Shown here: positions 9,321 through 18,078 of the stretch, piece by piece | Layout: every line of letters begins with the position of its first letter | How positions within the stretch are numbered: position 1 is the first letter of the stretch | Assembly: GCF_900105115.1 (NCBI RefSeq) | Contig: NZ_FNRV01000001.1 | Coordinates: 1,674,001-1,738,000 of the forward strand | DNA length: 64,000 bases | Direction of reading: 5' to 3' | DNA from: Pseudomonas mohnii | Lineage (GTDB): Bacteria; Pseudomonadota; Gammaproteobacteria; Pseudomonadales; Pseudomonadaceae | The notes under the pieces: model-generated | Told to the model about the DNA's origin: nothing | Database searches by the model: none | Seen by the model: only the letters and a program-made list of their open reading frames with translations | Made by a program: the position numbers and the translations under genes

Positions 9321-9983
9321 TCACCGTTTGCGGCAGAGCGTGAGCCCATCGCCCAACGGCAACATCGACAGGTCCAAGCGCGAGTCATCCTTCAAGGCAC
9401 GGTTAAGCGCCTGGATGGCTCGGGTGTCTGCGCTCAGCGGACGCTCTTCCAGTACCCGCCCGCTCCACAGCGTGTTATCGAACACCGCCAATCCACCCAC
9501 CCGCAGCAGCCGCAGCGCGTGTTCAAGGTAGTTGGGATAATTGGCCTTGTCGGCGTCGATGAAGACCAGATCGAATTGCCCGCCCTGCCCTTGCCTCTCC
9601 AGTTCGGCGAGGGTTTCCAGCGCGGGCGCCAAACGCAGATCAATGCGCTCGGCCAGGCCGGCTTCCCGCCAGTAACGACGTGCGGTGGCATTGTAGTCGC
9701 CGGGAATATCGCAGCAGATCATCGAGCCGTCATCGGGCAGTGCCGCAGCCATGCACAGCGCGCTGTACCCCGTGAACGTTCCGATTTCCAGCAGACGTCG
9801 CGCGCCGGTCAGCTTCACCAGCAATGCAAGAAACTGCCCCTGCTCCGGCGCCACCTGCCAGCGCGCCATGGGCAACGCCTGGGTTTCGTCGCGCAAGCGC
9901 TTGAGCAGCGGGGTTTCGCGCAGGGACACATCAAGCAGGTAGTGATAGAGCGAGTCGTCAAGATTGAGCGTGCGAGCGGTCAT
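9321..9983 (-). CDS. Class I SAM-dependent O-methyltransferase
   Basis: This 220-residue cytoplasmic protein belongs to the caffeoyl-CoA/catechol O-methyltransferase family (Methyltransf_3). The SAM-binding motif LLEIGTFTGYSALCMAAAL lies near residues 65-85, and DLVFIDADKANY near residue 140 carries the metal-binding Asp, followed by VFDNTLWSG. The physiological acceptor is unknown. The ATG at the chosen start lies 18 bases after the stop of the NlpC/P60 gene upstream, so the two may be co-transcribed. Confidence 0.88.
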   Translation of the reverse strand: MTARTLNLDDSLYHYLLDVSLRETPLLKRLRDETQALPMARWQVAPEQGQFLALLVKLTGARRLLEIGTFTGYSALCMAAALPDDGSMICCDIPGDYNATARRYWREAGLAERIDLRLAPALETLAELERQGQGGQFDLVFIDADKANYPNYLEHALRLLRVGGLAVFDNTLWSGRVLEERPLSADTRAIQALNRALKDDSRLDLSMLPLGDGLTLCRKR

Positions 9984-10001
9984 GACAGCACCCTCTGGCT
10001 G

Positions 10002-10538
10002 TTACGGGTTGCGCGCCAGGTGTTCCGGTTGCAGAACGCGCTTGGCGCTCAGGTAGGCTTTCTGCCAATACGCCTTGGACAAGCTGTCGAGCTTCACCGT
10101 GCCACCGGTGGCAGGCGCGTGGACGAAGCGACCTTCGCCGACGTAGATGCCTGCATGGCTGACCTGCGAACCGCCATTGGTGGCGAAGAAGATCAGGTCA
10201 CCTGTCTGCAGGCCTTCCTTGCCCACATTGGCCGCTTGCATGGAGATCATTTCGCGAGTGGTGCGCGGCAGCGAGATACCGGTGACATCACGGTACACGT
10301 AGCCGATCAGCCCGCTGCAATCGAACCCGGAATCCGGTGTATTGCCACCCCAGCGATACGGCGTACCCACCAGGCCCAACGCACGAAACAGTACGTCTTC
10401 CGCTTCAGGCGAAAAGGCTTGGGAGGAACCGAAAACGAGAGGAGTGTGAGCCACCGGCGCAGGCGGCGGTGTGCGGCTGGCGCAAGCGCTGAGCAGCGCT
10501 GCGAAAAGCATGATTGCGAGGCGGGCCGACGTCGACAT
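10002..10538 (-). CDS. NlpC/P60 family peptidoglycan endopeptidase lipoprotein (paralogue 2)
   Basis: This 178-residue lipoprotein has a signal ending ALLSAC. The NlpC/P60 domain fills residues 55-170, with the catalytic Cys in GFDCSGLIGYVY, His in VSHAGIYVG and third His in FVHAPATGG. Members cut D-Glu/mesoDAP-type cross-links in peptidoglycan during growth (Spr/MepS-like). It is a tandem paralogue of the gene upstream, separated from it by a strong terminator, so it probably has its own promoter within about 50 bases of its start. Confidence 0.92.
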   Translation of the reverse strand: MSTSARLAIMLFAALLSACASRTPPPAPVAHTPLVFGSSQAFSPEAEDVLFRALGLVGTPYRWGGNTPDSGFDCSGLIGYVYRDVTGISLPRTTREMISMQAANVGKEGLQTGDLIFFATNGGSQVSHAGIYVGEGRFVHAPATGGTVKLDSLSKAYWQKAYLSAKRVLQPEHLARNP

Positions 10539-10591
10539 AAGCAGAGCATCCTGATCTGGCTGCGGCGTTTTTCTGCTGGAGTGCAGAAAAG

Positions 10592-10624
10592 AAAACCGCC
10601 TGCGCGTTACGCAGGCGGTTTGCC
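10592..10624 (-). terminator. Rho-independent terminator between the two NlpC/P60 genes
   Basis: On the minus strand AAACCGCCTGCG and CGCAGGCGGTTT form a 12-bp stem with a short loop, followed by a T-rich tract. It ends transcription of the upstream NlpC/P60 gene. Confidence 0.88.
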
Positions 10625-10702
10625 ATCATTCATAGACCAGATTCTAGCGCTTATGCGGCAAACTTCAAGTAAGACTTTAAGTTCGCCTTACAAAATGTCC
10701 GC

Positions 10703-11350
10703 TTAATTGCGTGCGGTCACGATCGGAGCCGCGTTTGGCGCCATCGCGAGCGCTCGCTTGGCTTCGATGAAGGTCTTGCTCCAGTAGCTGTCGCCCAGGC
10801 TATCAATCCGGACACCACCGCTTTTGCGGCTGCTGGAGTGGATGAACTGGTTGTCACCCAGGTAGATCCCGGCGTGACTGACACGACCGCGACGACCGTT
10901 GGTGGCGAAGAACAGCAGATCGCCAGGCTTCAGCTTGCTGCGAGACACCAGCGGCGCATCCACGTTGATCATTTCGCGAGTGGAGCGTGGCAGGTTCATG
11001 CCGGCTTGTTCACGGAACAGATAGCCGATAAACCCACTGCAATCGAAACCGGCTTCAGAAGTACCGCCGAAACGGTAACGGGTACCGATCAGGGACATGC
11101 CGCGTTCGAGGATGCTGTCAGCCAGCGCCGGAAGTTGATACGACTTGCCATCGGCGAAGTCAGCCAGCTCTTTTTCAGTGGCCTTCTCTTCCTGGTAAAA
11201 AGCGTCCTGGTAAAGAGCGGACGACTGTGCGGTAACAGAATTTTTAACCTGTTGCTGCTGCTCTTGCTGGGACACTGGAGAGTGAGCAGCGCAACCGAAC
11301 AACAGGGTGACGAGTGCGAGAGGCACGAGGGGTGCGAAGCGCTTTAGCAT
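10703..11350 (-). CDS. NlpC/P60 family peptidoglycan endopeptidase lipoprotein (paralogue 1)
   Basis: This 215-residue protein starts at MLKRFAPLVPLA, a lipoprotein-like signal ending LLFGCAAH (phenylalanine at -2 makes the lipobox slightly atypical). A longer frame adds 24 unlikely residues. A Gln-rich linker precedes the catalytic domain, which has Cys in GFDCSGFIGYLF, His in RVSHAGIYLG and a third His in FIHSSSRKSGG. It is about 50% similar by eye to the downstream paralogue in its catalytic half but has a longer N-terminal spacer. The likely role is peptidoglycan DL-endopeptidase, Spr/MepS-like. Confidence 0.92.
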   Translation of the reverse strand: MLKRFAPLVPLALVTLLFGCAAHSPVSQQEQQQQVKNSVTAQSSALYQDAFYQEEKATEKELADFADGKSYQLPALADSILERGMSLIGTRYRFGGTSEAGFDCSGFIGYLFREQAGMNLPRSTREMINVDAPLVSRSKLKPGDLLFFATNGRRGRVSHAGIYLGDNQFIHSSSRKSGGVRIDSLGDSYWSKTFIEAKRALAMAPNAAPIVTARN

Positions 11351-11577
11351 GGGCACGACCGTGGCTGATAGTTGTAAAGAAGTCGAGACTATGCCCGCTA
11401 TCATCCTCATTTGCAAATTCAATCGAACTTTTTGTGACTTATCGGTTTCTTGCCAACATCTAAGCGCTTAAGCCCATATTAAACACTTGCGTAGCCTGCA
11501 GCCCAGCAGGAAAGCGTATTTCCTGGCGCCTGAAATATGCCGAAAACCCCGCTGGCCTTGGCATTCCCGGCTTTTTT

Positions 11578-12282
11578 CTACCAGCCGAGCGTCTCTTTCA
11601 GGAAGGGAATAGTCAGCTTGCGCTGTGCTTGAAGAGAGGCCTGATCGAGCCGCTCGAGCAATTCGAAAAGCGCACTCATGCTGCGGGTTCCACGGGTCAA
11701 AATAAAGTGCCCGACCTCGTCGGTCAGATGCAGTCCTCGCCGCGATGCGCGAAGTTGCAGGGCTCGCAATTTGTCTTCGTCCGAAAGCGGACGCATCTGG
11801 AAGATCAGCGCCAGGGTCAGGCGGGATTTGAGGTCTGCCAGCTTCACCGGCAGCTCACGCGGGGAAGTCGATGCGGCAATCAACAGCCGTCGGCCACTGT
11901 CGCGCAGGCGATTGAACAGATGGAACAGCGCTTCTTCCCAGTCGGCCTTGCCGGCCACCGCTTGAAGATCATCCAGGCAGACCAGCTCGTACTGTTCAAG
12001 GTTGTCGAGAATTTCGATACCGCGGTCCAGCAATTCGGCCAACGGCAAATACACCGCCGGCTCGCCCAACTGCTCGAAGCGCAGGCAGGCCGCCTGCAAC
12101 AGATGCGTACGCCCTACCCCGTCCTTGCCCCATAGGTAAATCAGGCTTTCGGTCCAGCCGGCGTCGGCTTCGCATAGACGCTCGACATAGCCGAGTGCAG
12201 CGGCATTGGCGCCTGGGTAGTAGTTGATAAAGGTGGCGTCATCACGCAGACGCACACCTAGGGGCAGCTGAATCGGTTTCAT
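11578..12282 (-). CDS. hda: DnaA regulatory inactivator Hda
   Basis: This 234-residue AAA+ protein stimulates hydrolysis of DnaA-bound ATP when bound to the DNA-loaded sliding clamp, preventing re-initiation of replication. The N-terminal IQLPLGVRL is the clamp-binding motif. WGKDGVGRTHLLQA is the Walker A region (near residues 50-63, with Arg after Gly as in the family), and YELVCLDDLQAV is Walker B. The C-terminal TRGTRSMSALFELLERLD is the sensor-2 box. Length is standard. It lies downstream of the AI-2E transporter, as in other Pseudomonas. Confidence 0.95.
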   Translation of the reverse strand: MKPIQLPLGVRLRDDATFINYYPGANAAALGYVERLCEADAGWTESLIYLWGKDGVGRTHLLQAACLRFEQLGEPAVYLPLAELLDRGIEILDNLEQYELVCLDDLQAVAGKADWEEALFHLFNRLRDSGRRLLIAASTSPRELPVKLADLKSRLTLALIFQMRPLSDEDKLRALQLRASRRGLHLTDEVGHFILTRGTRSMSALFELLERLDQASLQAQRKLTIPFLKETLGW

Positions 12283-12446
12283 GCTGACTGAACAGTTCCA
12301 AAGGAACCGTTAGTGGCCTCTGTGTAAAGTTTGCGAAGTTTATACCCGTGACGCCGACCGCACAATGCGACAGACCACAAGCAAAATCAAAGGTTTGCGT
12401 TGGCGCCCTGATTTTATGACAGTTTCTTTGGCGGAGCCGGCGATAA

Positions 12447-12472
12447 CCCGGCGAAGAGCCGGGCTACCCATG
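12447..12472 (-). terminator. Hairpin downstream of the AI-2E transporter gene
   Basis: On the minus strand CCCGGC-TCTTC-GCCGGG forms a compact stem just after the transporter stop codon. No long T tract follows, so it is a weak terminator candidate or an mRNA-end hairpin. The rest of the gap to hda shows nothing I can name. Confidence 0.45.
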
Positions 12473-12479
12473 ACAAGGC

Positions 12480-13553
12480 CTAGAGCTCAGGTTCATCAAC
12501 ACCCGAGTACATATCAGAATCCTTATACAAATCATGCACATGGCGCACCAGCACCATAATCACCGCCGCGACCGGCAGCGCCAGCAAAACGCCAGTAAAC
12601 CCGAACAACTCACCACCGGCCAGAATGGCGAAAATCACCGCCACGGGGTGCAGGCCAATCCGGTCACCTACCAGCAATGGCGTCAGCACCATGCCTTCGA
12701 GCGCTTGCCCCACCATGAACACCGCAACGATGCCGGCCATGGGATACAGATCGCCACCAAACTGAAACAGGCCCGCGATCAATGCGGCGCCGATACCAAT
12801 GACGAAGCCCATGTACGGCACGATGGCCGCCAGACCGGCAATCAGGCCGATCAACAGCCCCAACTCCAGCCCCACCAGCATCAGGCCCGCGGCATAGATC
12901 ACACCCAACGCCACCATCACCAGCAACTGGCCACGGACAAACGCTCCCAGCACCTCATGACATTCACCGGCCAGCGACACCACGCGCTCTTCACGGTCGC
13001 GCGGCAGCAGGCTGCGGATCTTGGCCATCATCAGGTCCCAGTCCCGCAACAGGTAAAAACTCACGACCGGAATCAACACCAGGTTGGCCAGCCAGCCAAT
13101 CACCGCCAGGCCGGAAGCCGTCGCCTGACTCAGTACCACGCCGACGATATCGGAGGTCTGGCCCATGTGCTCGCTGATCGCAGCCTTGAGTTTGTCGAAT
13201 TTCCAGAAACCCTCTGACAACCCGAACTTCGATTGCGCCCACGGCAATGCAGTGTGCTGCAGCCAATCGAGCATCTGTGGCGCCAGCTCATACAACCGGA
13301 ACAACTGCTTGGCGAGCATCGGCACCAGCACCAGCAGCAGCGCGGTGAAGATCAAGGTGAAGAGCGCGAACACCGCGACCACACCCAAGGTCCGGGACAA
13401 CCCGGCCTTTTCCAGCCGATCCACCAATGGATCAAACAGATAGGCCAGCAGCAACGCCACCAGGAACGGCGTAAGGATCGGATGCAACAGCCAGACAAAC
13501 GCGCAGAGCAGGACTACTCCACCCAACCAGAACCAACGCCGCGTATCGACCAT
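12480..13553 (-). CDS. AI-2E family transporter / PerM-like permease
   Basis: This 357-residue inner-membrane protein has about eight hydrophobic segments and the UPF0118 hallmarks: an N-terminal WLLHPILTPFLVALLLAYL, PVVSFYLLRD near residue 170, and a C-terminal GVLLALPVAAV. Members export diverse small molecules, and some are annotated as AI-2 exporters or Na+/H+ antiporters. The substrate here is unknown. I chose MVDTRRW as the start because GGAG sits eight bases upstream, inside the four extra codons of the longer frame. It is probably co-transcribed with hda, or just upstream of it. Confidence 0.88.
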   Translation of the reverse strand: MVDTRRWFWLGGVVLLCAFVWLLHPILTPFLVALLLAYLFDPLVDRLEKAGLSRTLGVVAVFALFTLIFTALLLVLVPMLAKQLFRLYELAPQMLDWLQHTALPWAQSKFGLSEGFWKFDKLKAAISEHMGQTSDIVGVVLSQATASGLAVIGWLANLVLIPVVSFYLLRDWDLMMAKIRSLLPRDREERVVSLAGECHEVLGAFVRGQLLVMVALGVIYAAGLMLVGLELGLLIGLIAGLAAIVPYMGFVIGIGAALIAGLFQFGGDLYPMAGIVAVFMVGQALEGMVLTPLLVGDRIGLHPVAVIFAILAGGELFGFTGVLLALPVAAVIMVLVRHVHDLYKDSDMYSGVDEPEL

Positions 13554-13589
13554 GAACCACTCCATTGCTTCTATATAAAGAAAGATAAT

Positions 13590-14642
13590 CTACCAGCGGA
13601 AATGCAATTGCGGCGTCGCAACCGGAGCGGGCGCTACAGCCGGGGTCGAACCGTCCGCTACGGGCTGGACAGGGAGTGCCGGGGTTGGCGCCGCCGCCAC
13701 CTCCTGCAACTTCGCCAGTGACAACTGCGCCCGCAATTGATCGGTACTGCCATTGACCCGATACAGAATCCGGTCACCGTCGACACTTTGCGGACGCCCG
13801 CCAAAGGGTTCCAGTAAACGTCCGAGCGTCGCGTAGCGCTCAAGGTTCATGCCTTGCACTTCCAGCAACTGCTGCGTCGAAGCCCCCGGCCTGGCGACGA
13901 ATCGCGGCGCCAGACGCTCATTGACCGCGAGCATCACTGCATCCGCCACGGCAGCCTGATCGGCCCCCTGCACACTGCCGGCTTCTTTTTGGTCACCCAG
14001 CCATAAATGCCATTTGGCCTGCCATTGACCGCCCTCTTCGCGGGCATGCACCGCCAGCACGGCGTCGGCGTTGTAACGTTCCGAGGCGGCGCGCAACGCA
14101 GCCGGATCGGAACTTTCCAGATTCGGCGCCGTGGCGACGACTTGCTCATTCAGGTCCGCAAGCGGCAGGCGCAACGGCAAACCACGGTGCTGCGCTGCCC
14201 GGCGCAACGGCGTCGCACTGGCCTGGCCATCGCCCACCAGGCTTGACCCCTCCGTGGAGTCATTCAACCACCAGCCGAGGATCGACGGCCGATTGGCGCC
14301 CCACATGGCCAACCCGGCGCGACGTAACGCCTGCTCGGTGGTTGTCGGGTCGAAATCGACCTTCAACACTTCCGGCGGCCCTGCGTCAAAGCCGTACTGA
14401 CTGATGATTTGCTGCGGATCTTTGCGAATCGCCGCCAACCCCGGACTCTGCGCTGCCTTGGGGTCACCGGTCAGGCGCAATACCAGGGTGTCCAGCGCGC
14501 GCTGAGTCGCTTGATCACGCTCCTCCTGCGTCTGGCTGCTGACGGGCTCGCGTACTTGATAGAGGCCTTTGACGGTTTCGGCATGAGTGACCAGACTGGT
14601 CAGGGATAAACAGCCCACAAACAAGAATTTAGAAAAACGCAT
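13590..14642 (-). CDS. DUF2066 domain-containing secreted protein
   Basis: This 350-residue protein has a signal peptide (MRFSKFLFVGCLSLTSLVTHA, cleaved before ETVKGL). The DUF2066 region follows, with VREPVSSQTQEERDQATQRA and the LRRAGLAMWGANRPSILGWW block near residue 115. The C-terminus is Pro/Ala-rich and low-complexity. The family is widespread in gammaproteobacteria, usually next to purM and hda as here, and has no established function. I chose the Met preceded by AGGAA; the 30-residue upstream extension has no signal-like character. It is transcribed divergently from purM. Confidence 0.88.
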   Translation of the reverse strand: MRFSKFLFVGCLSLTSLVTHAETVKGLYQVREPVSSQTQEERDQATQRALDTLVLRLTGDPKAAQSPGLAAIRKDPQQIISQYGFDAGPPEVLKVDFDPTTTEQALRRAGLAMWGANRPSILGWWLNDSTEGSSLVGDGQASATPLRRAAQHRGLPLRLPLADLNEQVVATAPNLESSDPAALRAASERYNADAVLAVHAREEGGQWQAKWHLWLGDQKEAGSVQGADQAAVADAVMLAVNERLAPRFVARPGASTQQLLEVQGMNLERYATLGRLLEPFGGRPQSVDGDRILYRVNGSTDQLRAQLSLAKLQEVAAAPTPALPVQPVADGSTPAVAPAPVATPQLHFRW

Positions 14643-15025
14643 GGAAGATTCCTGGCGACAAGAGCGGCTGGAACAGACCGCATGAAGACGATCGAGCAAG
14701 GCTGTGACCATCGCCCGGCGCAAAATATTCACACGTCCCGAGTAAGTTTTCGCACTGTCATAACGATAGACGCTTAATGGCGGTACCTTGAGCAGGCGTG
14801 AAGGATGCCACCAAACGGAACAAATACGGTTTTTTTAGGCGGATATGCCCCTGCCGTCGGCCTGAGGATGGCCGCTGCCCTTCAAGCCTGATAAAATCGC
14901 GCGCCTTCGCAGACCGGCAACAGCCGGGCACCTTCGAATATCGCGTGAGGCAATCGCCCTCGTCGATTTCGGCGGCCCCGCTGGACCCGGTCGTTACCCC
15001 TGAATCCCCCCTAAAGGCCTGGATC
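14643..15025. other. Divergent promoter region, DUF2066 gene / purM
   Basis: This 383-base gap has no convincing gene. A TAAAAT box followed by a GC-rich discriminator (near 14892) resembles a -10 element for purM, but I see no matching -35. A run of seven T near 14831 precedes GGCGGATATGCCC. The purM leader is about 120 bases long. Confidence 0.5.
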
Positions 15026-16084
15026 ATGAGCAAGCAACCCTCCCTGAGCTACAAGGACGCCGGTGTAGACATCGACGCCGGTGAAGCATTGGTCGAACGC
15101 ATCAAGAGCGTCGCCAAGCGCACTGCGCGCCCGGAAGTCATGGGCGGCCTGGGCGGTTTTGGCGCCCTCTGCGAAATCCCGGCCGGCTACAGACAGCCTG
15201 TGCTGGTTTCCGGTACCGACGGCGTCGGCACCAAACTGCGCCTGGCGCTGAACCTGAACAAACACGACAGCATCGGCATCGACCTGGTTGCCATGTGCGT
15301 CAATGACCTGGTGGTCTGCGGCGCCGAACCGCTGTTCTTCCTCGACTACTACGCCACCGGCAAACTGAACGTCGACACCGCGGCCCAGGTCGTGACCGGC
15401 ATCGGTGCTGGCTGCGAACTGTCCGGCTGCTCCCTGGTTGGCGGCGAAACCGCTGAAATGCCTGGCATGTACGAAGGCGAAGACTATGACCTGGCCGGTT
15501 TCTGCGTCGGCGTCGTGGAGAAATCCGAAATCATCGACGGCTCCAAAGTCGCAGCGGGCGATGCCCTGCTCGCCCTGCCGTCGTCCGGCCCGCACTCCAA
15601 CGGTTATTCGCTGATCCGCAAGATCATCGAAGTGTCCGGTGCCGACATCGAAAACACCCAGCTCGACGGCAAGCCGCTGACCGACCTGCTGATGGCCCCG
15701 ACCCGTATCTACGTCAAGCCGCTGCTCAAGCTGATCAAGGAAACCGGTGCCGTCAAAGCCATGGCCCACATCACCGGTGGCGGCCTGCTGGACAACATTC
15801 CACGCGTGCTGCCAAAAGGCGCCCAAGCAGTGGTTGACGTGGCAAGCTGGACCCGCCCTGCGGTGTTCGACTGGCTGCAAGAGAAAGGCAACGTCGACGA
15901 GAACGAAATGCACCGCGTCCTGAACTGCGGCGTAGGCATGGTCATCTGCGTGGCGCAAGAGCACGTGGACGCTGCCCTGAAGGTCCTGCGCGAAGCTGGC
16001 GAGCAACCTTGGGTCATCGGTCAGATCTCCACCGCTGCCGAAGGCGCGGCCCAGGTTGAACTGAAGAACCTCAAGGCTCACTGA
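15026..16084 (+). CDS. purM: Phosphoribosylformylglycinamidine cyclo-ligase
   Basis: This 352-residue enzyme closes the imidazole ring in purine synthesis: ATP-dependent conversion of FGAM to AIR. The start [13 protein letters not shown] agrees with the family. Key segments are [14 protein letters not shown] near residue 65, [31 protein letters not shown] and the C-terminal [16 protein letters not shown]. The stop codon overlaps the purN start (TGATG), so the two consecutive purine genes are translationally coupled. Confidence 0.97.
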   Translation: MSKQPSLSYKDAGVDIDAGEALVERIKSVAKRTARPEVMGGLGGFGALCEIPAGYRQPVLVSGTDGVGTKLRLALNLNKHDSIGIDLVAMCVNDLVVCGAEPLFFLDYYATGKLNVDTAAQVVTGIGAGCELSGCSLVGGETAEMPGMYEGEDYDLAGFCVGVVEKSEIIDGSKVAAGDALLALPSSGPHSNGYSLIRKIIEVSGADIENTQLDGKPLTDLLMAPTRIYVKPLLKLIKETGAVKAMAHITGGGLLDNIPRVLPKGAQAVVDVASWTRPAVFDWLQEKGNVDENEMHRVLNCGVGMVICVAQEHVDAALKVLREAGEQPWVIGQISTAAEGAAQVELKNLKAH

Positions 16085-16734
16085 TGCCTAAGACCTGTGA
16101 TGTGGTGGTGCTGCTGTCCGGCACCGGCAGTAACTTGCAGGCCTTGATCGACAGCACGCGGACCGGCGACAGCCCGGTCCGCATCGCTGCGGTGATCTCC
16201 AACCGCGCCGACGCCTACGGCCTGCAACGCGCCAGGGATGCGGGCATCGACACCCGCTTCCTGGATCACAAGGCTTTCGACGGCCGCGAGGCCTTCGATG
16301 CCGCTCTGATTGAACTGATCGACGCTTTCAATCCCAAACTCGTGGTCCTGGCCGGTTTCATGCGCATCCTCAGCGCTGACTTCGTTCGCCACTATCAGGG
16401 CCGCCTGCTCAATATCCATCCTTCGCTGCTGCCCAAATACAAAGGGTTACACACTCATCAGCGAGCGCTGGAAGCCGGGGACACCGAACACGGTTGCTCC
16501 GTGCACTTCGTCACCGAGGAACTCGATGGCGGACCACTGGTCGTACAGGCTGTAATACCGGTAGAGTTGCACGACTCGCCGCAGAGTCTGGCGCAGCGGG
16601 TCCACGTTCAGGAACACCTGATTTACCCGATGGCCGTCCGCTGGTTTGCAGAAGGCCGGTTATCGCTCGGCGAGCATGGTGCTTTACTGGATGGACAGTT
16701 ACTCGCGGCCAGCGGCCACTTGATTCGAACCTAG
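16084..16734 (+). CDS. purN: Phosphoribosylglycinamide formyltransferase
   Basis: This 216-residue enzyme transfers a formyl group from 10-formyl-THF to GAR. The N-terminal LLSGTGSNLQALID binds the phosphate. The catalytic Asn110 and His112 are in LLNIHPSLLP, and the catalytic Asp is in ELDGGPLVVQ. Length is typical. It overlaps purM by one base and is followed nine bases later by a DUF3108 gene, forming a probable three-gene transcript that ends at a strong terminator. Confidence 0.97.
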   Translation: MPKTCDVVVLLSGTGSNLQALIDSTRTGDSPVRIAAVISNRADAYGLQRARDAGIDTRFLDHKAFDGREAFDAALIELIDAFNPKLVVLAGFMRILSADFVRHYQGRLLNIHPSLLPKYKGLHTHQRALEAGDTEHGCSVHFVTEELDGGPLVVQAVIPVELHDSPQSLAQRVHVQEHLIYPMAVRWFAEGRLSLGEHGALLDGQLLAASGHLIRT

Positions 16735-16742
16735 GAGATTTT

Positions 16743-17456
16743 ATGCGTCGTGCCCTGCTCTTCGCTTGCGCTCTGCTCGCCTTGCCCTTCGCGCAGGCTG
16801 CAGACCTTCAACCTTTCTCCGCCAGCTACACCGCCGACTGGAAGCAGTTGCCCATGAGCGGCACCGCCGAACGCAGCCTGACCAAGGAAGCCAATGGCGT
16901 CTGGAAACTCAGCTTCAAGGCTTCGATGATGATCGCCAGCCTGTCCGAAGAAAGCACGCTGACCGTCGACAAAGACACTCTGCTGCCGCAGTCCTACCAC
17001 TTCGCACGCGGCGGTCTGGGCAAGGCCAAGAAAGCTGATCTGGACTTCGACTGGACGGCCAAGAAGGTCACCGGAACCGATCGGGGCGACGCGGTCAATA
17101 TTCCGCTCAATCGCGGCATGGTCGACAAATCCACCTATCAACTGGCGCTGCAGCATGACGTGGCCGCCGGCAAAAAGAGCATGAGCTATCAGGTTGTCGA
17201 TGATGGCGAAGTCGATACCTATGACTTCCGCGTGCTGGGCTCGGAAAAAGTCGACACCAAGGCTGGCCAGATCGATGCGATCAAGGTCGAGCGCGTGCGT
17301 GACCCGACTCAAAGCAAGCGCACCACCGTGCTGTGGTTCGCCAAGGACTGGGATTACCTGCTGGTCCGTCTGCAACAGGTCGAAACCGACGGCAAGGAGT
17401 ACAACATCATGCTCCTGGACGGCAAGGTCAACGGCAAGACCGTCAAAGGCAGCTGA
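16743..17456 (+). CDS. DUF3108 domain-containing periplasmic protein
   Basis: This 237-residue protein has a clear signal peptide (MRRALLFACALLALPFAQA, cleaved before ADLQPF). The body is a predicted beta-rich DUF3108 fold with ASYTADWKQLPMSGTAERSL near the N-terminus and RTTVLWFAKDWDYLLVRLQQ near the C-terminus. Function is unknown; members appear in the envelope next to purN in many pseudomonads. AGGAG precedes the start by six bases. The longer frame running back into purN is out of frame with it and not real. Confidence 0.88.
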   Translation: MRRALLFACALLALPFAQAADLQPFSASYTADWKQLPMSGTAERSLTKEANGVWKLSFKASMMIASLSEESTLTVDKDTLLPQSYHFARGGLGKAKKADLDFDWTAKKVTGTDRGDAVNIPLNRGMVDKSTYQLALQHDVAAGKKSMSYQVVDDGEVDTYDFRVLGSEKVDTKAGQIDAIKVERVRDPTQSKRTTVLWFAKDWDYLLVRLQQVETDGKEYNIMLLDGKVNGKTVKGS

Positions 17457-17472
17457 GCCGGATCAAGACAAA

Positions 17473-17496
17473 GAGCCCCGCAATCGCGGGGCTTTT
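17473..17496 (+). terminator. Terminator of the purM-purN-DUF3108 unit
   Basis: AGCCCCGC-AATC-GCGGGGCT followed by TTTT: an eight-bp GC-rich stem with a T tract, 16 bases after the stop codon. Confidence 0.92.
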
Positions 17497-17599
17497 TCAT
17501 GCCGGAACAAAAAACCGGAACGCGTCGCCGCGCGCATGCTCTATACCTTCAAGGTCTTTTTTGATCGAATGACTTTTCCTGTCGCTTGCGAGGTTTCCC

Positions 17600-18016
17600 A
17601 TGACTGTCACCGTCAACACCGTTTCCGCCGAAGGTTTGCGTCACAGCGTCCAGATCGACGACCATGAACTCTTTGCCGATGCGCCCACCACAGCCGGTGG
17701 CGAGGGTTCGGCGCCGGAGCCACACGACTACTTCGACGCCGCCCTCGGTGCCTGCAAGGCCCTGACACTGAAAATGTACGCGAAGAAAAAAGACATCCCG
17801 CTCACCGGTGTCGGCGTCGAGGTCAAGCGCGACAACAGCCAGGAGCAGAAAGGCAAGTACGCGCTGCACGTCAAACTGACCCTCAAGGGCGTGCTGACCG
17901 ATGCCCAGCGCGAAGAACTGCATCGCGTGGCGGATCGTTGCCCGATCCACAAATTGATGACCACCAGCGACGTCAGCATCGAAACCCATTTGTCCGAAGG
18001 CGCTTTCAGCCAATAG
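17600..18016 (+). CDS. OsmC/Ohr family protein
   Basis: This 138-residue protein is of the YhfA-like OsmC branch. Two redox cysteines are visible: GACKALTLKMYAKKK near residue 52 and ADRCPIHKLM near residue 115. The family reduces organic hydroperoxides with thiols; the YhfA branch is less well characterised. The start MTVTVNTVSAEG follows a purine-rich GCGAGG. It stands alone between the purine operon terminator and the pirin gene, which lies about 60 bases downstream. Confidence 0.9.
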   Translation: MTVTVNTVSAEGLRHSVQIDDHELFADAPTTAGGEGSAPEPHDYFDAALGACKALTLKMYAKKKDIPLTGVGVEVKRDNSQEQKGKYALHVKLTLKGVLTDAQREELHRVADRCPIHKLMTTSDVSIETHLSEGAFSQ

Positions 18017-18078
18017 CGGCAAGGGCTGCGCAAGCGGGTTATGCTCGAATGCATCACCCGCTCAGTCTGGAATGCACA

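Noticed and set aside
12297..12440. A possible tRNA or small RNA between hda and the AI-2E transporter gene
   Set aside because: I could not fold a cloverleaf, and no promoter-terminator pair was evident beyond the hairpin already noted.
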